The notes under the pieces are model-generated. The model saw only the letters and a list, made by a program, of their open reading frames with translations, did no database searches and was not told the DNA's origin. Below, piece by piece: positions 24,600-37,619 of a stretch of 64,000 bases of DNA. The stretch spans positions 2,019,501-2,083,500 of the forward strand of contig JAQPZY010001347.1 of the NCBI GenBank assembly GCA_029931535.1. Direction: 5' to 3'. The translations under genes and the position numbers were made by a program. Each line of letters opens with the position of its first letter. Position 1 is the first letter of the stretch. This DNA is from Margaritifera margaritifera (taxonomy: Eukaryota; Mollusca; Bivalvia; Unionida; Margaritiferidae).

Positions 24600-24896
24600 T
24601 TAGGATGTCGAACCAAAAATGTAATCTGTCTTCTAACATGCAAGATCTGTGGCACTCAATATGTTGGCGAAACCGTTGATTTCAGAAAACGAATGAATAA
24701 CCACATGAACCACATTCGCAACAAAATCAACGCGAAACTCGCCAACCATTACAACTCGACTAGACATTCAGTCGAGTCCCTTGAGATGCTAATGATTGAT
24801 TCTAACCTGGGGTGGACCGATATAGAACGCACACGTAAGAAACGATATTGGATAATGGTTTTGAAAACTCATGGGGAGTTCGGCCTAAATGAATAA
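24600..24896 (+). pseudogene. GIY-YIG endonuclease end of a Penelope-like retroelement
   Basis: A frame with no stop from 24,600 to TAA at 24,894-24,896 encodes about 98 residues. It begins CRTKNVICLLTCKICGTQYV, with the paired strands and Cys residues typical of the GIY-YIG domain that ends Penelope-like retroelement proteins. GETVDFRKRMNNH (with the conserved Arg), NHYNSTRHSVESLEM and RKKRYWIMVLKTHGEFGLNE follow and end the protein, as in that family. In the family this domain nicks DNA to prime reverse transcription. No reverse transcriptase was seen upstream, so this is a 5'-truncated insertion. The stretch itself is undamaged, which suggests a fairly recent arrival or a captured domain. 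Confidence 0.75.
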
Positions 24897-25012
24897 ATCT
24901 AACCTTCCTAATGCAATCTTATTAAAATTACAGTCAGGAGTCAGATTATCAGACGTACGCAATTTTTGCGAGAATATTTACCCTAGAACATATTCCGTAA
25001 CTCTTTACATGT

Positions 25013-25031
25013 ATTATTATTATTTTATTGA

Positions 25032-25086
<55 letters not shown>
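25013..25086. repeat. (ATT)n microsatellite
   Basis: About 22 ATT units follow a TTATTATTTTATTGA lead-in. Confidence 0.95.
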
Positions 25087-25187
25087 TGAACTGCTGTCCA
25101 TTAGTCCGCTCTTGACATACTTCCTTAGTGCCTCCATGCATAACTTTACCGGGATATAATTTCTTTTATACATTTTGACAATGCCGT

Positions 25188-25306
<119 letters not shown>

Positions 25307-25317
25307 TGTGACTAAAA

Positions 25318-27345
25318 TGCCTCACCCACATTGCATTTTAGATATTGGACCACTAATTCATTTCCCATAGAACTTAATGTTAATATATTAAAAAATGAAA
25401 ATAATTTCTGCATTAGGTTGGCATACCAACCACATATGCTTCCATTCATTAGGGTTAGATAAGTATAATCCTAAATTAAATACAAGATATCAAAATAAAA
25501 GTAAATATTTTGCTGTCAACTATGGTACATAAACTGAAAGTTATGAAACGTATAACGGAAATCCATTTGCTAGCCGATGGGAGCATCTCAAAATATGTAG
25601 TCCTCAATTTAAAAAAAAATTCTTCCACCATTAGACTTGATCTCTGGATGTAAAATAATTAGTGGTGCGATTCCTATACCGAACATCTTTTTTGTACTTA
25701 TTGACAACCTTAGGCATGAAGTATGTACTATTCTAACAGGGGCGGTAATCTAAGCATGCACAATGATAATAATCGACATTTATGTAATGCTGACTAATGA
25801 GAAGAATGGATGTTGCATTGCATGAAATATTTACCATGTTCATACATTATAGACGAAGATATCTGAATAAATGCAATGATTTTAACAGTTGGCGTCATGT
25901 TTTTTCTTAATTTCCTGTGTGTCGGTCATACTCATGTGCATGAATGAAATAGTCACCTGCGAGCAATATGCAATAGGACGAATCAAATTACACAGCCCCC
26001 TGTTTTCATCAATTTCTGGTGCACATATGATATTTTGGATGACTAAAATGTTCTTAATTAGAGTTTTCTGTTTATATGAATCATATATTGTGAAGTGTCT
26101 ATGGCAGCTAAGAGGTTCAGTTTGCTTTGCATAACTAGTCACATGATGCATTTATGAATGTAGGGGTCTGCAACCAAAGGCTAAAAGTAGCTGTGTCTAG
26201 ACTGTCAGCTGATACCATGTCCAATTGATGCAAAGAAATAATATAAACAATACAAGGTATAATTCTAACATTACAAACCGATGCTGCAGTCACACTTTGA
26301 AACTCAACTCATAGAATACAGTCATATTACATTGTGAAAAACGAAAAAAATAGAGAGTAAAACCAAAGGTTATTTTAATAGGAGACACTTTCAGTTCAAA
26401 CCAGGAAATATTTCTCACTTAAGGTGTAACAAGTGAGAAAAAAATGTAGAGAAGGATGTCACAAAAACACAAATTAAAAGACTTTCATAAGGAAAGTACA
26501 ATCTTGTCGAGAGAAAAAATGTACGTTCAGACCCTGGTACTGACTTAGAGGATGTTTTGGTGCAATTAAGTTCCTAAGGCTGACAAATCATGCAGATTTG
26601 TAGGCTGATTGAATAATCTGCATGCCGGGGACTCTGAACAAAGGAGCCAAAAAGAAATTCATCATTATTCAGTCTTACATAAACCAATAGCATTCAATTT
26701 CTTTTTTATTTTGCATTTACTGATTCATGAATAAAAGTAATGAAAGACAAAATTACCCCCAACCCCTCCACAAGCAATAAAACCTATGAATAATAAGACC
26801 AAAAAATCATCCAAATTACAGCTGAAACGATTTACCCAAAAGAGCATTTATTCTGAGAGACAGCTCTTTACACAGTTCTTAATTGTAATTTAAAAAATGT
26901 AAAATACATGTACCATTTTAATGTTTAGACAGGTGGACCACTGGGGAGCTGTAAAGCTTACTGAGGTTTATTTTCCATAATTATTTGCATTTTTACTTGT
27001 GCCTCCTCTATATTAATCTAGAAATGATCCATTGTATTGCAGTTTCTTATATGTCAACTAATGCCATTAAAAGGAATGCAGATATGTCTAATTTATTTCC
27101 CATAAAACTTAATGTTCATATATAAAAACTAAAATTAATTTCTGCATTAGGTTGGCAGGATATCAAAATAAAAGTAAATATTTTGTTTGTCGACTGTATA
27201 CAAATACAACTATTGTGATGGGTTTATTAAATTGCTCTACGTTCACATTTCCTTTTTTAACGATTTTAAGATTTTGGTATATGTCTTATGTATTTAATAT
27301 ATATTTCACAATGAGATACTGGAATATATCATTGGGAGAGAAATG
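25318..27345 (+). repeat. 2-kb dispersed repeat, copy A
   Basis: This segment is matched in parts by 42,630-43,420 (same strand) and by 55,250-57,480 (inverted). Shared landmarks in order are CTCACCCACATTGC, CCCATAGAACTTAATGTTAAT, ATGCTTCCATTCATTAGGGTTAGA, TCATCAATTTCTGGTGCA and GGAGACACTTT. GTGTAACAAGTGAGAA, GCCGGGGACTCTGA and AAATGATCCATTGTATTG follow. The first 170 bp recurs near the end (about 27,098-27,200), so the unit is bracketed by direct repeats about 1.74 kb apart. No coding region was found, so it looks like a non-autonomous element or a tandemly amplified repeat. Confidence 0.75.
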
Positions 27346-28990
27346 ATATCATCACAGTGGCGATACCACTTTTATCACCACAGTGGAGACGTCAATTTTA
27401 GCACTACTTTTGTTTATAATTTAGAAAATATATCTGTTCTTATGTATCTTATTCAAACCTCTATTTCTATATTTAGGCCTATTTCATCTTTTCTTCTCCT
27501 TCTCTCTCTCCCTCCCTTCACCTCCTCTCCCTCTCTCCAAGACTTTAGACCCTCTATTATATATTTATGTAGTCAACGAGGAGGTGGCATGATGAATGCC
27601 CCAAAACGAACCCCAAGCAACAAAAAGTAGGCTTCAAGTATTAACTTTTTAAAATTAGTTTTTCACATGAATCATGGAAATTGTCAATGACTGAACTTCC
27701 ATGGCCTGTTTCTATTTGATATTGTGTCACGCATACTGTATCGTTTACCAGTGGCATTCAATGACAAATAATACACATTTTCAAGATAAACTCTTGATTA
27801 AATATGGTAATAAATTTGTTTAAGTAGCGATTTTGTCTCTCATCACAATCATAATGATGTCTGAAAACAATAGAGTAATCAGATATTGATGAGTGTTGAT
27901 TGCTATCTGAAATTAAGTGCCAGTCAACATGTGGGTGCAGCGTTCGTTGCCGAAATAGACTGCAAGCTTGCAAGGACCAGACAAAAATTTATGTTTAAAA
28001 GTAAAAATAAACAAACTTGAATACCAAAATCTTTATCAGTGAAGTCTCAATCATTTAAATCTGTTGCTTAATCATGTTACGATCTGAAGTCTGCCTGATA
28101 CGACTGTATGTCATGTTATGTCACGTTACGTCACGTTATGTCACGTTTCTACAGTACTCTCAGCCCAGCAATGTTAACTGAATCAATCCGCGCAAGAAAT
28201 GTGTTAACGAAAATAAAAAAAAAAGCCTCTTCATATTCGTATGAAAACAGTCATGAATTTGACGAAATACAGAATTTGAAGCATTATGTGTACAAGATAA
28301 ATTCGTAAACAGTCGCTAAATTTCGGGACTTCTTTTCACTGCTGTGGTAAAGCAGCCGTTCATCGCATTGGCACAGAATAAAGAAAAAAATCTATGCAAA
28401 TTGACGGATTTTGCCTTAAAAATATATCATGAAAAGAAAACCTTCGTCGTTATTATTCTTAAAATTTCTGAATAAAAAGCGTGTCCTTGGCTCAGTGAGC
28501 ACATTAATAAACACAATATGCTGAAACTAGAAATATATGATAAAGTCAAATGAACTATTAAACTCTTTAAGTTTTATGCTTAAGGTAAAAATAAAACAGA
28601 ATGGATTGAAACATGAAATAAGTTTAATGTGATAGAACAAAATAAACACGTGACTAATACCGCGTCGATCCTTTATCTCCATGGACAATGTAGTTGCTAA
28701 TGTACCAATTACTTGACGAAGAGGAATACGATTTGAAATGCAGGCGCATTTAAGATGTCATGAGTAATTATTAGCAGAAAAAGCAGAACAAGTAGAGTAA
28801 ACCCCCAAAACGAGGAATATTTTTTATACACGGTAGCACAGTGTCATTAAGATTAGATCTAGCTCCCTTTCACATAAATGTATGCAGCAAAGCATTGTTT
28901 AAGAAAATTCGAAAAATCGACCAAAATGAAAACGGGCTTCTTTGTTCTCTTGATGCAGTATGGAAGACGAAATATCGTTATTAAGCTGAA
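27346..28990. other. non-coding stretch
   Basis: No gene is supportable. A two-unit repeat around (A)TCACAGTGG(C/A)GA lies at 27,350-27,400. A short decamer repeat (TCACGTTATG type) lies at about 28,108-28,147. Confidence 0.45.
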
Positions 28991-28993
28991 AAT

Positions 28994-29197
28994 ATGGTAT
29001 CTGCAGAGCTTGGGGAAAAAGGATTCCACATAATTGTCAAACAGATTGTTTCAAAGGCATATTTATATGGGATGCTAAGAAGTGATCCAATTTTAAGAGA
29101 TGAATTGTCAAAAAGAAACATTCCCGAAAATATAGAAATTATAGAAGATGCGAGCTTATTGAATGATGCAAGACCAAAGTGGTTGTGTAATTATTGA
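28994..29197 (+). CDS. hypothetical small ORF or exon
   Basis: The 67-codon frame begins at an ATG preceded four codons upstream by an in-frame TAA and ends TTATTGA. Its composition is protein-like and helical (LGEKGFHIIVKQIVSKAYLY, then SKRNIPENIEIIEDASLL). A strong acceptor-like CTTCTTTGTTCTCTTGATGCAG ends at about 28,962, just upstream but in a different frame, and another CTGCAG lies at 29,009. No domain was recognised. It may be a short gene, an exon or a transposon fragment. Confidence 0.25.
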   Translation: MVSAELGEKGFHIIVKQIVSKAYLYGMLRSDPILRDELSKRNIPENIEIIEDASLLNDARPKWLCNY

Positions 29198-30179
29198 TTG
29201 CTATACCTCTTCCAAATTACACCTGCTTAGAGGGTGTTTCTTGATTGTTTTTGTTTAAATGTTCTTCCCGCAGTATGGTGCGCATTGTGAGACATTGCGT
29301 GAATATCGAAGTATTGCATCGTCATACGAACAGATTTGCACCATTTTTATATCAAGTTATTGCCATCAGGTGTGCTGGTTTCAACATCATAGATATTTTG
29401 AATTATCTTGCAATGGCTGCCATCTAATACTGAGATACTAAAATTTTCGCCATCACATAATGTTCTAAATATAAAGGAAATTTCTGACTATACGATGGAT
29501 ATTGCTTATAATAGAATGATTCATCTGCTGCAAACTGCTGTGTAATGAACAACTAGTAATGTTTTGGGTCATATTTTTTCATTCTTTATATTGCTTGAGA
29601 GTAGTACAGGAGTAAACTGAAAACAAATTATGTAGCTAATCAAATATTATATTCAGCATCTAAATAAAATCCAATGAGCCGACAAAATTATTGGTGCGTA
29701 AATAGAATTACAGTAACTGAATGATAGACCATACATTGTTTATTATACCGAAATACTCCAAAATTGTGCATATTTTAATCCCATTTGGTGTTATAGGCCA
29801 TTTTAATAAAGAGTACTGGCAATCGACTCATAACGACGTCGCTGTATTCTTGTGAACAGTTCTACAGTGAACCAATAGCTATTTTAATAACATTACTACG
29901 ACCTCAACTTCCAAATACATTACACTTGCCCAAAAAGTTGATCACTGATATTAAAAATATTTAAAATTATTCTCAAGGATTTTTTGTGTGTGAGATTGAC
30001 AGTCATTATTTGCCATAAGAAGGTATTCATAATTCAAAATAACCTAAAAGGTTATGGAGGTCATTAAATTGTTGCAGCCAGCCTTAATATATCTTTCTTG
30101 CGGAGACATTAACAAATACCATTTTGTACAACGAACATACGAGGGATATTTAAAAAGTTCTGAATATTAGTGCGCTGTA

Positions 30180-31110
30180 GAACATTGTTCTTTATTACTG
30201 AACAGTACGTTAGTACATCCCATCAAAGTACTCCCCATGCAACTATACGCACATTTGCAGTCTGATTATCCAATTATTAAATGCCATTTGTATTCCTTTT
30301 TTTATGTGGTTCATGCACTGGAAAACTGTACTTTCCAACCTATGGCGGCTTTCAAATCGTCTGCCCCTAATCAAAAATCACTTTTAGCTAAACCAGGGTT
30401 GTATGGAGGACATGGTAAAGTTTGGACACTGCGATTCTTCAGGAAGCCGGTGTGTTGTCATGGCGTTGGTGGATACCTCGGGTACCGGTGAGAGGACGAG
30501 TAGTTCGGTAGTGTTCCAAAACTTTTGGCAACACTTTAGAGGAAAAAAAGATGTCCAGTGGCACTAGCTGGGCACCTTGGCACCTTGGGCATTAAATAAT
30601 ACTGCGTATAAAACTCTCTTGTCTATCCCACTACATTAGGCGATTTCGGTCTCTGCTCGTTGTCTCAGATCTAAACTTTATTGTTTTTCTTTAGTCGGAT
30701 TCATAAAGGTAAATATTTATGATTTTATCACCTAAGACAATCTCATTCAAACTTCTCTGGTCACTTTCTTCATATTTGGCGAGTGGCTGTTTTGCGACTC
30801 TATCTTTTTCTTATAAGCGTCAACAAATGCGAGAACTAATTCGTATAAACCTTTCTGAACTTCAGATGATTCTTCGATAGATCAAAAACAGCTGACGAAT
30901 TCATGCAATCTCCGACAAAGGTCTTCCAGAACTTTGTTCATCTTCCATAGATTCGTGACTATCTTTAAAAGGATGAAATCACCTCAAAATTCTTGCATAT
31001 GACAGAGAATTGCATCCACAAGCTTCATCCAAGTTGGTCTTGATACTAGTCTGAAAGTACCCTAAGAGTACCCGTATTTTACGGTATGCGTTTTGCAGAG
31101 TAGCATAATT
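30180..31110 (-). pseudogene. mariner transposase, decayed
   Basis: Read on the minus strand from about 31,110 down. The N-terminal helix-turn-helix part includes SLSYARILR, a stop where Trp is expected, then FHPFKDSHESMEDEQSSGRP, which ends in the GRP-type linker of mariner transposases. Much later, at about 30,330-30,470, come HDNTPAS (the second-Asp HDN motif of the DDD catalytic core) and, after a frame change, a PPYSPDLA-like region and KSDF. The family cuts and pastes DNA at TA sites using an RNase H-like core. Several stops and frameshifts rule out activity. The middle of the protein is poorly preserved. Confidence 0.8.
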
Positions 31111-31160
31111 GTTCTCCGTCTCCGGCATGTTATCGTCACTGTCATTTACCTCTGTTACGT

Positions 31161-31165
<5 letters not shown>

Positions 31166-31237
<72 letters not shown>

Positions 31238-31240
31238 GCA
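31166..31240. repeat. (CA)n(TA)n microsatellite inside the mariner element
   Basis: About 31 CA units are followed by a short TA run. Confidence 0.95.
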
Positions 31241-31399
31241 GGTATTTGGCGTACTGCACGTGCAGCTGCAGATCATTTTATAGAACGTTTTTTTGTGTGT
31301 ATCGGTCGGCATTAAACTTATTAACAGGTTCAAAGGAAAAGAAAGGTTATAACAAAATATTCAGAACTGTTAAAATACCCCTCGTAGTAAATTATTTAT

Positions 31400-32361
31400 A
31401 ATTATTGCAATGTAATAAACGGAGGTCTGACAAATTTCATGAATAAATGACATGATGATATCTCGTAAAAATTGATGTATATGGTCTCGTGGTCTTCTGA
31501 AATTCCAAATAACCAAGGCTTGAGTTATCGCAAATCATTACAGACATGGCGATATAAATAACCGCAAAGGAAAATGAGACAACAGCAGACAAAAGATATA
31601 AGTTGTTTTGCTTTTGTTCTAAAATTGTTGGTAAATATTTTATATAGCACGCAAGAATGCTACCTTGCTCGCTTTGCGAACATATTATCTCGTTTGGACT
31701 CCTATTTCGCAGCAAGACTCATATTGTCACGCAATGAAACTTGGTAATTTATATTTAAGTTTATATATTTTCAACCCATCACCAATCTTGCACAGACTCA
31801 AATATTTATATTAGCCTATAAAAATTGGAGATTAACGTATCGTTGAGCCAATTAAAATCAGCAGAGAGTTATATGTCTTCCTCAGGCCAATGCGAATAAT
31901 GGTTCGATTGAAAAACAAATCGCGGAGGCATTAACAATCCTAGGAGATGTAATCTATAGTCTCGCATGGGAGATAATCCTGGCAGTACCATTTTAGGTGT
32001 ATGCCGAAACCTCGGTATTTGTCTAAACGTCAGTCTTGTCAAAATATAAGTGCTTAAGCAATTAAATCACTTTCACTTAACCGCTCTAAATAACCTGGTG
32101 GAAATCGTTATCACTGTGTGGCAAAAATGGCCACTTTCTTACGATCAGAAAACTGCACATGAATAACATATGAGGAATGTGTGGAAATTTGAAGGGAGAT
32201 ACCTACGATTATCCTGGAGGAGAGGAAGGGGCGTCCGTGTATGGGGGAAGTCTAAGATATCCCTTATCCTCAGAAACTTGTGCACCAGGTGGCAGACAAA
32301 TAGGAGAAGATGGGGATGATGGAAATGAGAGAAGATATTGATGTGACGGTACGGTCCACTG

Positions 32362-32448
<87 letters not shown>

Positions 32449-35400
32449 GCTGGCTTATACAACCTTGCTGCGTTGCAATAGGATATGGTGGTTATGGTGG
32501 TACAGAAAAATAGTCATTTGGACATTGGCTGTAACACTGACTTAAACCCGTAGCAACTACAATTGACCGTGAAGGTGTTTGGCTAACACATTCATTAGAG
32601 GGTTGAGAAACGTGGGCGCCCGTAATTTTCTTCCAGGCGTTTCGGGCGTGGTCTACTGCTCCTTTGGTTTGTTACCACGTTTTCCAGACCTATTTTTTTC
32701 TAACATTTCCTTTATCAGTGTCCATTTACTTTTCGCATGTCCCTGAGAAAAAAGTGAATTTAAATTGGTATCTTTACGCAAACAATTTGAGATGCATTTT
32801 TAAATGTCTACAAACCACACGCATGCGCAATTATATCCCTTATAAGAATCTTCGATAGTTACAGGTGCAGTTTAGAATTCTGGGAGAACAGATGTGGCAA
32901 CAAATACTTCAATTAATCACACGTGTATTGAAGCACTCTCCAGTGCAATTTACAGACGAAGATAATATTGAAAAAGAAGCAGTGACAGTGATGATCATTG
33001 GCATAGTTTTTGTGATGTTTGTTGTGGGTCAGTAATAACAACATTCCATTTGACTGATTGTCTTTTCTCTGTATTTAAGTTAAGCAATGTAAACACTTAT
33101 GGAAAATCTATCACATGAAAAGAAGTCGCATCGTAATACATGTATTTGTAAAAATCAGAATCCTGTTACGTGATGTCAAGTTTCCTTTGTTTTTTCTCAT
33201 GACATCTATAATATAGACAAATTGGAATATCCTCATCCAGAATACAGCGAATTTCAAATCGATTATACCCCAAACGAATTAACTATTTAACAAATCAAGA
33301 TGCCTCTGTTCTAGTCAGAAAAAGAAGAAAGCAAACTTATTAAATATTTAAATTATATTTATGTGAAACGTATTTAAGTTTTGATTCCTGTCGCAATTTT
33401 GTTGTCTTCATTTTTACTTCAACTGGTGAGTTTTACAGTTTTGGTTACGTTAGTCAAATGTATGACTATCATTAGCATGATACGGAATACGAAAAAACAA
33501 ACAAAAAAAACAAAAAAAAACAAAACAAAGCCAGCAATGACGGGATATTTTGATGACAAACAGCAAAGCAAAATTAGTCTCTCTGTTTATTCATGAATGT
33601 ATCAGAACTCTTTCAATTTCCTTACTTCTCTGTAGGACAAAATGACAAAGAAATAAAAGTTCAAATTTAATCATGTTTCCTGCTCAAGAGTTTTTATGAA
33701 TGAAGCTAAATATATTGCACTGGTTTTCGTTTTTAATACTGATAACTAATGATAAAAGAAGGCGGGAATTGTGTGATTCTGCTGGCATGGACGTGCGTGC
33801 GTGCGTGCGTATATAATGTCGTGCAACTCCTCGTATATTGTTCAATACAGATAATTTAAACCTTGGGATATGATTGGAGGTGGGCTGTTGATGTACACAG
33901 TGGTTGTTAAAATTTGACAAAACCACGGGGCGGGGCTAGAAGGTGTTTTTTTAATACAATAATTTAAAATAACTCTAAAATTATGAGACTAACATGTCTA
34001 AGAATCGGGGTGTTTTGTTTATCCACTTAAGTCTCTATATATGTTAGAGAGGGTCTTGCAAGGGACTACTTGGTGGTGCCCCTGGGGCATACAGTTGTGA
34101 CCCCGGTGGTACACCTTAGAAACTATTGAGATACACACCCTATAACTATATATAAATATTTTTAGTGCGAAAAGACGAATTCAGATATGAAAATGAATTT
34201 GGCTCGTGGGTTAACTTTTACCTATAGGGATTTGGCCCCTTGAGCCCATAACCATTTATATCCCCGCAATATGACCATATACGATTATTATGAATAAAAC
34301 GACACATTTATACATACAAGAAACATTGGTGCCGTGCCCATCCCTAACTCCCAGGGACTAAGGCTCTTGGTCTTAACTTGGAATTAACATGTGTGCAATT
34401 ACAGAACATGCAAATACAAATTCAGATATACAACTAATTGGTTTCTGGATCTGTTATTATCTGATGGTACTTGACCCCATGGATACATATTTTGGGTGTG
34501 GGTGGGACAAAGTGTGGACAGCCGGAATATGTATTTTACAAACACTCTGTTTTTATAATAGGAATCTACTGATTGATTTAAAATGAAACGGTTCTTTTAA
34601 AAGGTTTTATGCAAAGTATTATAAATGCTTATCTAACTGATGGTATTGCACAAAAAGGACCATTTTGGGCACCGGTAAAATATAAGAAGAAACAGAATGG
34701 ACAGCACATTTTTAAGTCATTACATACAAAAACGTAATTTGTTGGGATAGGAATATTTATGACGCTTTTCAAAGGGTCATTCATAATTCGTACTAGTATA
34801 CATACTTTCTTTCAGAACAGAAAAAAAGTTTCTTGAACTTAAAAGTATGACCATTACTATAAAGTCATGGATTCAGATAAAGTAGACTAATATTGCGTAA
34901 AAAAACCTGTATTCTATAAGAATATAGTACACCCGCTGCAGGAACGAAATATCTTGCTTTCTGTAGAAATGCAATGTATTCATCTTTATCTTTGCCTGTG
35001 TTATCAACATGTTCGAAAGGACTTCATAATATGCATTCCCTCTGCAATCTGTAATGCATTCAAGTGGTTGCTGTGAGCCAGAGTTGGGTACAAGGTATGA
35101 AATGATGCACAGCAAAGAAAAGCGTGTTTAATATCTATCAAGCGAGAAAAAAATCAGCGCACCGGTCACTGCAATGCTCGCCGATCGCACTTCTTCCTAC
35201 CTACTATACACAAGAACTATTTATAGTAAAGGGAAAGTGTTGATTGTGAAAGATATAAATCTCAAAATCTGTGTCCAGCTGTTTGAACCATTTTTGCTTT
35301 TGCATTCTCTTTTTTCCTTTATCCATCATGCAACTGTCGTCACGGTACCCTTTCTCATTGGACTCAATTTGCACATAGCTGAAAATAATTTGATGAGATA

Positions 35401-35750
35401 TGACAAGAGTTATTAGTGGAGACTTTACACCTCTTAAGCTGTGCTGTATCATGCTTTCTTTCACAAACGTATGCTGATCTGTAGATAAAAATATATCTGA
35501 TATTTGTTTCTTCTAATTTTTATCGTTAAAGAAAGTCTACAGGTGTGAATACGGGGAAAGTTAGTGTCTTGATAGAATGACGTTAGCTTGGTAAAAGTTT
35601 AAATAAAAGCGAGAAGATTATGTTTATATATTTGAGCCTACAAAATTTGTACCCCCCCCCCCCAAAAAAAAAAAAATCACATATCTATTTGTTATGATAA
35701 TGAGTTACATAATATTTTTGACAACCAATACTTTCTTATTTGCTTTTTCT
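31400..35750. other. non-coding stretch
   Basis: No gene is supportable. A TA run lies at 32,363-32,450, poly-A/AAAC at 33,490-33,530 and poly-C/A at 35,650-35,677. At 34,030-34,800 loosely repeated phrases (AATTCAGATAT, TTGACCCCAT/TTGGCCCCTTG, GGTGCC) suggest an old, very diverged tandem repeat. Confidence 0.4.
32363..32450. repeat. (TA)n microsatellite
   Basis: A TA run with one GTA interruption near its 3' end. Confidence 0.95.
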
Positions 35751-35759
35751 TAACTGCAG

Positions 35760-36960
35760 AGGAAATTAGTGCTTTATCCTCTCTTCTCCCATCCATACTT
35801 CCACCTAGAGACCTCAAAGTACTGTTTTCATTTTACAGGAAAATATGCACTTGTACAGGTGACGTAAACCAGTTGCTGCTCCCTTTCAGTTCAGCTGGAC
35901 AAGAAAGATTAACTGGTAGATAGCGAAATGGATCGGAGACCTCTCTTGATGATACCCAGATATTTGTGGATCTGGATGACATTGGATGTAAGGACATAAT
36001 TATTTCAGATCAGACCGACGTATGTTAACTGTGATGTGAAGGAAGGCACTGAGCCATTCTTCTTCCAGGATACAACAAATTAGACTCCACCATTGAGAAC
36101 TTTATATTTAGCAATTTTGTAAATGATGCAGCTGGTATTCATTGTTACATAGGACTTGAAAACTATGACAAAGTAATGTTTGTATTTGAAACTCTTGGAC
36201 CAGCTGCATATAATCTGAATAATTTTTATCATAATATTGTTCAGTTAAGTGTTGAAGACCAGTTCTTGTAGACTTTAATCAAACTCATGCAACACAATGT
36301 AAACTTTGAGCTATCTAGCATGTTTGGAGTATCAGAAAATACTGTGTCCAGCATTTTTATCACATGGATACATGCTATGGAGAAGCAGTGGAAAAAAGTA
36401 AACTGGTGGCAATGCAGAGAGTTGTTGCCATATTGTACACCAAGTGTTGTTAAAGAAACGTTCCCCCAACTTTCACTTGATTGATAAGTGCCCAGTCAAA
36501 GGACCGAAATTACCTTTAGCACAGCAGGCAACAGTTTCGATGTATTAGAATCGAAACACAAAGTTCTGATGGGTTCAACACCTGTTGATCAATGACAGAC
36601 ACATTGTAGGGTCAAGTTCTTTTGTTAGCCAGTGTGACACAGGTGATATTATAATGGCAGACAAGGGTTTTAACGTTTAAAATCTTTTTGCACACAGAAA
36701 TGTCACAATTAATATCCCAGCCTTTTTCAAGAATAAAATGCATGTCAGAAGCAAACGTTTTGAGAGACCGTAAGATTGCAAACAAAATGGTACACACTGA
36801 ACGAAGTATTGGTCTGGGCAAACCATATAAAATACTTTCTGAACCATTAACTGCCACTGAGCTGAAAGGAATTTTCATTTGTTTTACCATATGCAGTTTC
36901 AGGTCATGTATTGTGTCAGATAATGTTTAGAGCTTGCTAAGGAGAACATCTTTTGTCAGT
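35760..36960 (+). pseudogene. DDE transposase (DDE_Tnp_4, ISL2EU/Harbinger-type), decayed
   Basis: Recognisable blocks occur in family order on the plus strand. They are NDAAGIHCYIGLENYDKVMF with LGPAAYNLNNFYHN (about 36,120-36,240) and the helix-turn-helix FELSSMFGVSENTVSSIFI (about 36,305-36,360). IDKCPVKGPKLPLAQQATVS (about 36,481-36,540) holds the first catalytic Asp, and IIMADKGF (about 36,648-36,672) the second. RKIANKMVHTERSIGLGKPY with KILSEPL and ICSFRSCIV (about 36,768-36,915) ends the protein, with the Glu of HTER. Several frameshifts and stops separate the blocks, so it is inactive. The family cuts and pastes DNA. Its 3' end faces the YqaJ relic on the other strand. Confidence 0.8.
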
Positions 36961-37619
36961 TGTGTTCCTATTATAGTTCTTAACCATATTCAAATTAAAT
37001 ACACATTGTTTAAACTATGATACTGACCTCTCAATGTCAGAAAAGGTATTTTTGATCAAGGATTTTATAGTTTACTGAGCCTTTTTTTAAATAGATAAAT
37101 AAATGCAAACGAAAAACATTATTAACTTATGTACTTCAAATCTAAACTCAGGTCTATTTTCAAAAGAACTTATTTTGATGTGACTGAAATGTAAAACTAG
37201 TTTAAACGATAACGCGTCTTTCCTGACGACGACTTCCATATCATACAATTAAGAGGTCGGTGCTTAGTTGAATTTCGTATTGGCTTTGTTGAAGATGATG
37301 ATAAAAATGCAAGCCATATTTGCAAAAAAGCAATAATTATACATAAATATATTGTGTCTTTCTTGAAAAATTTATGACGGTTGAGATTCAGCTTCAACGT
37401 ACAGAGATGAGGCCAACACACTTTTGGGGAAAGCAATAGTGTACAGATAACAGAAAATAGACAAACATTAAAGTTTAAACATTTTTAATAACCATTTAAT
37501 TTAGACATGCATTAGAGATAGAGACACATATACATACACTTGAATTTTAATTTGGTTCTGAATTCTTAATACTAATTCATACCTAGTTTCCCACTGCAAC
37601 CATTGACATATACATTCTG

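Larger units (their letters stand above)
30140..31384 (-). mobile_element. mariner element, both TIRs and TA duplication present
   Basis: The left terminus (30,140-30,165, CGAGGGATATTTAAAAAG...) and the inverted right terminus (31,359-31,384) match at 23 of 26 positions. Both are flanked by TA (30,138-30,139 and 31,385-31,386), the duplication made by mariner/Tc1 transposases. The span of 1,245 bp is the usual mariner size. The transposase relic is on the minus strand. A (CA)n run at 31,166-31,227 has expanded inside the 5' leader. Confidence 0.85.
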
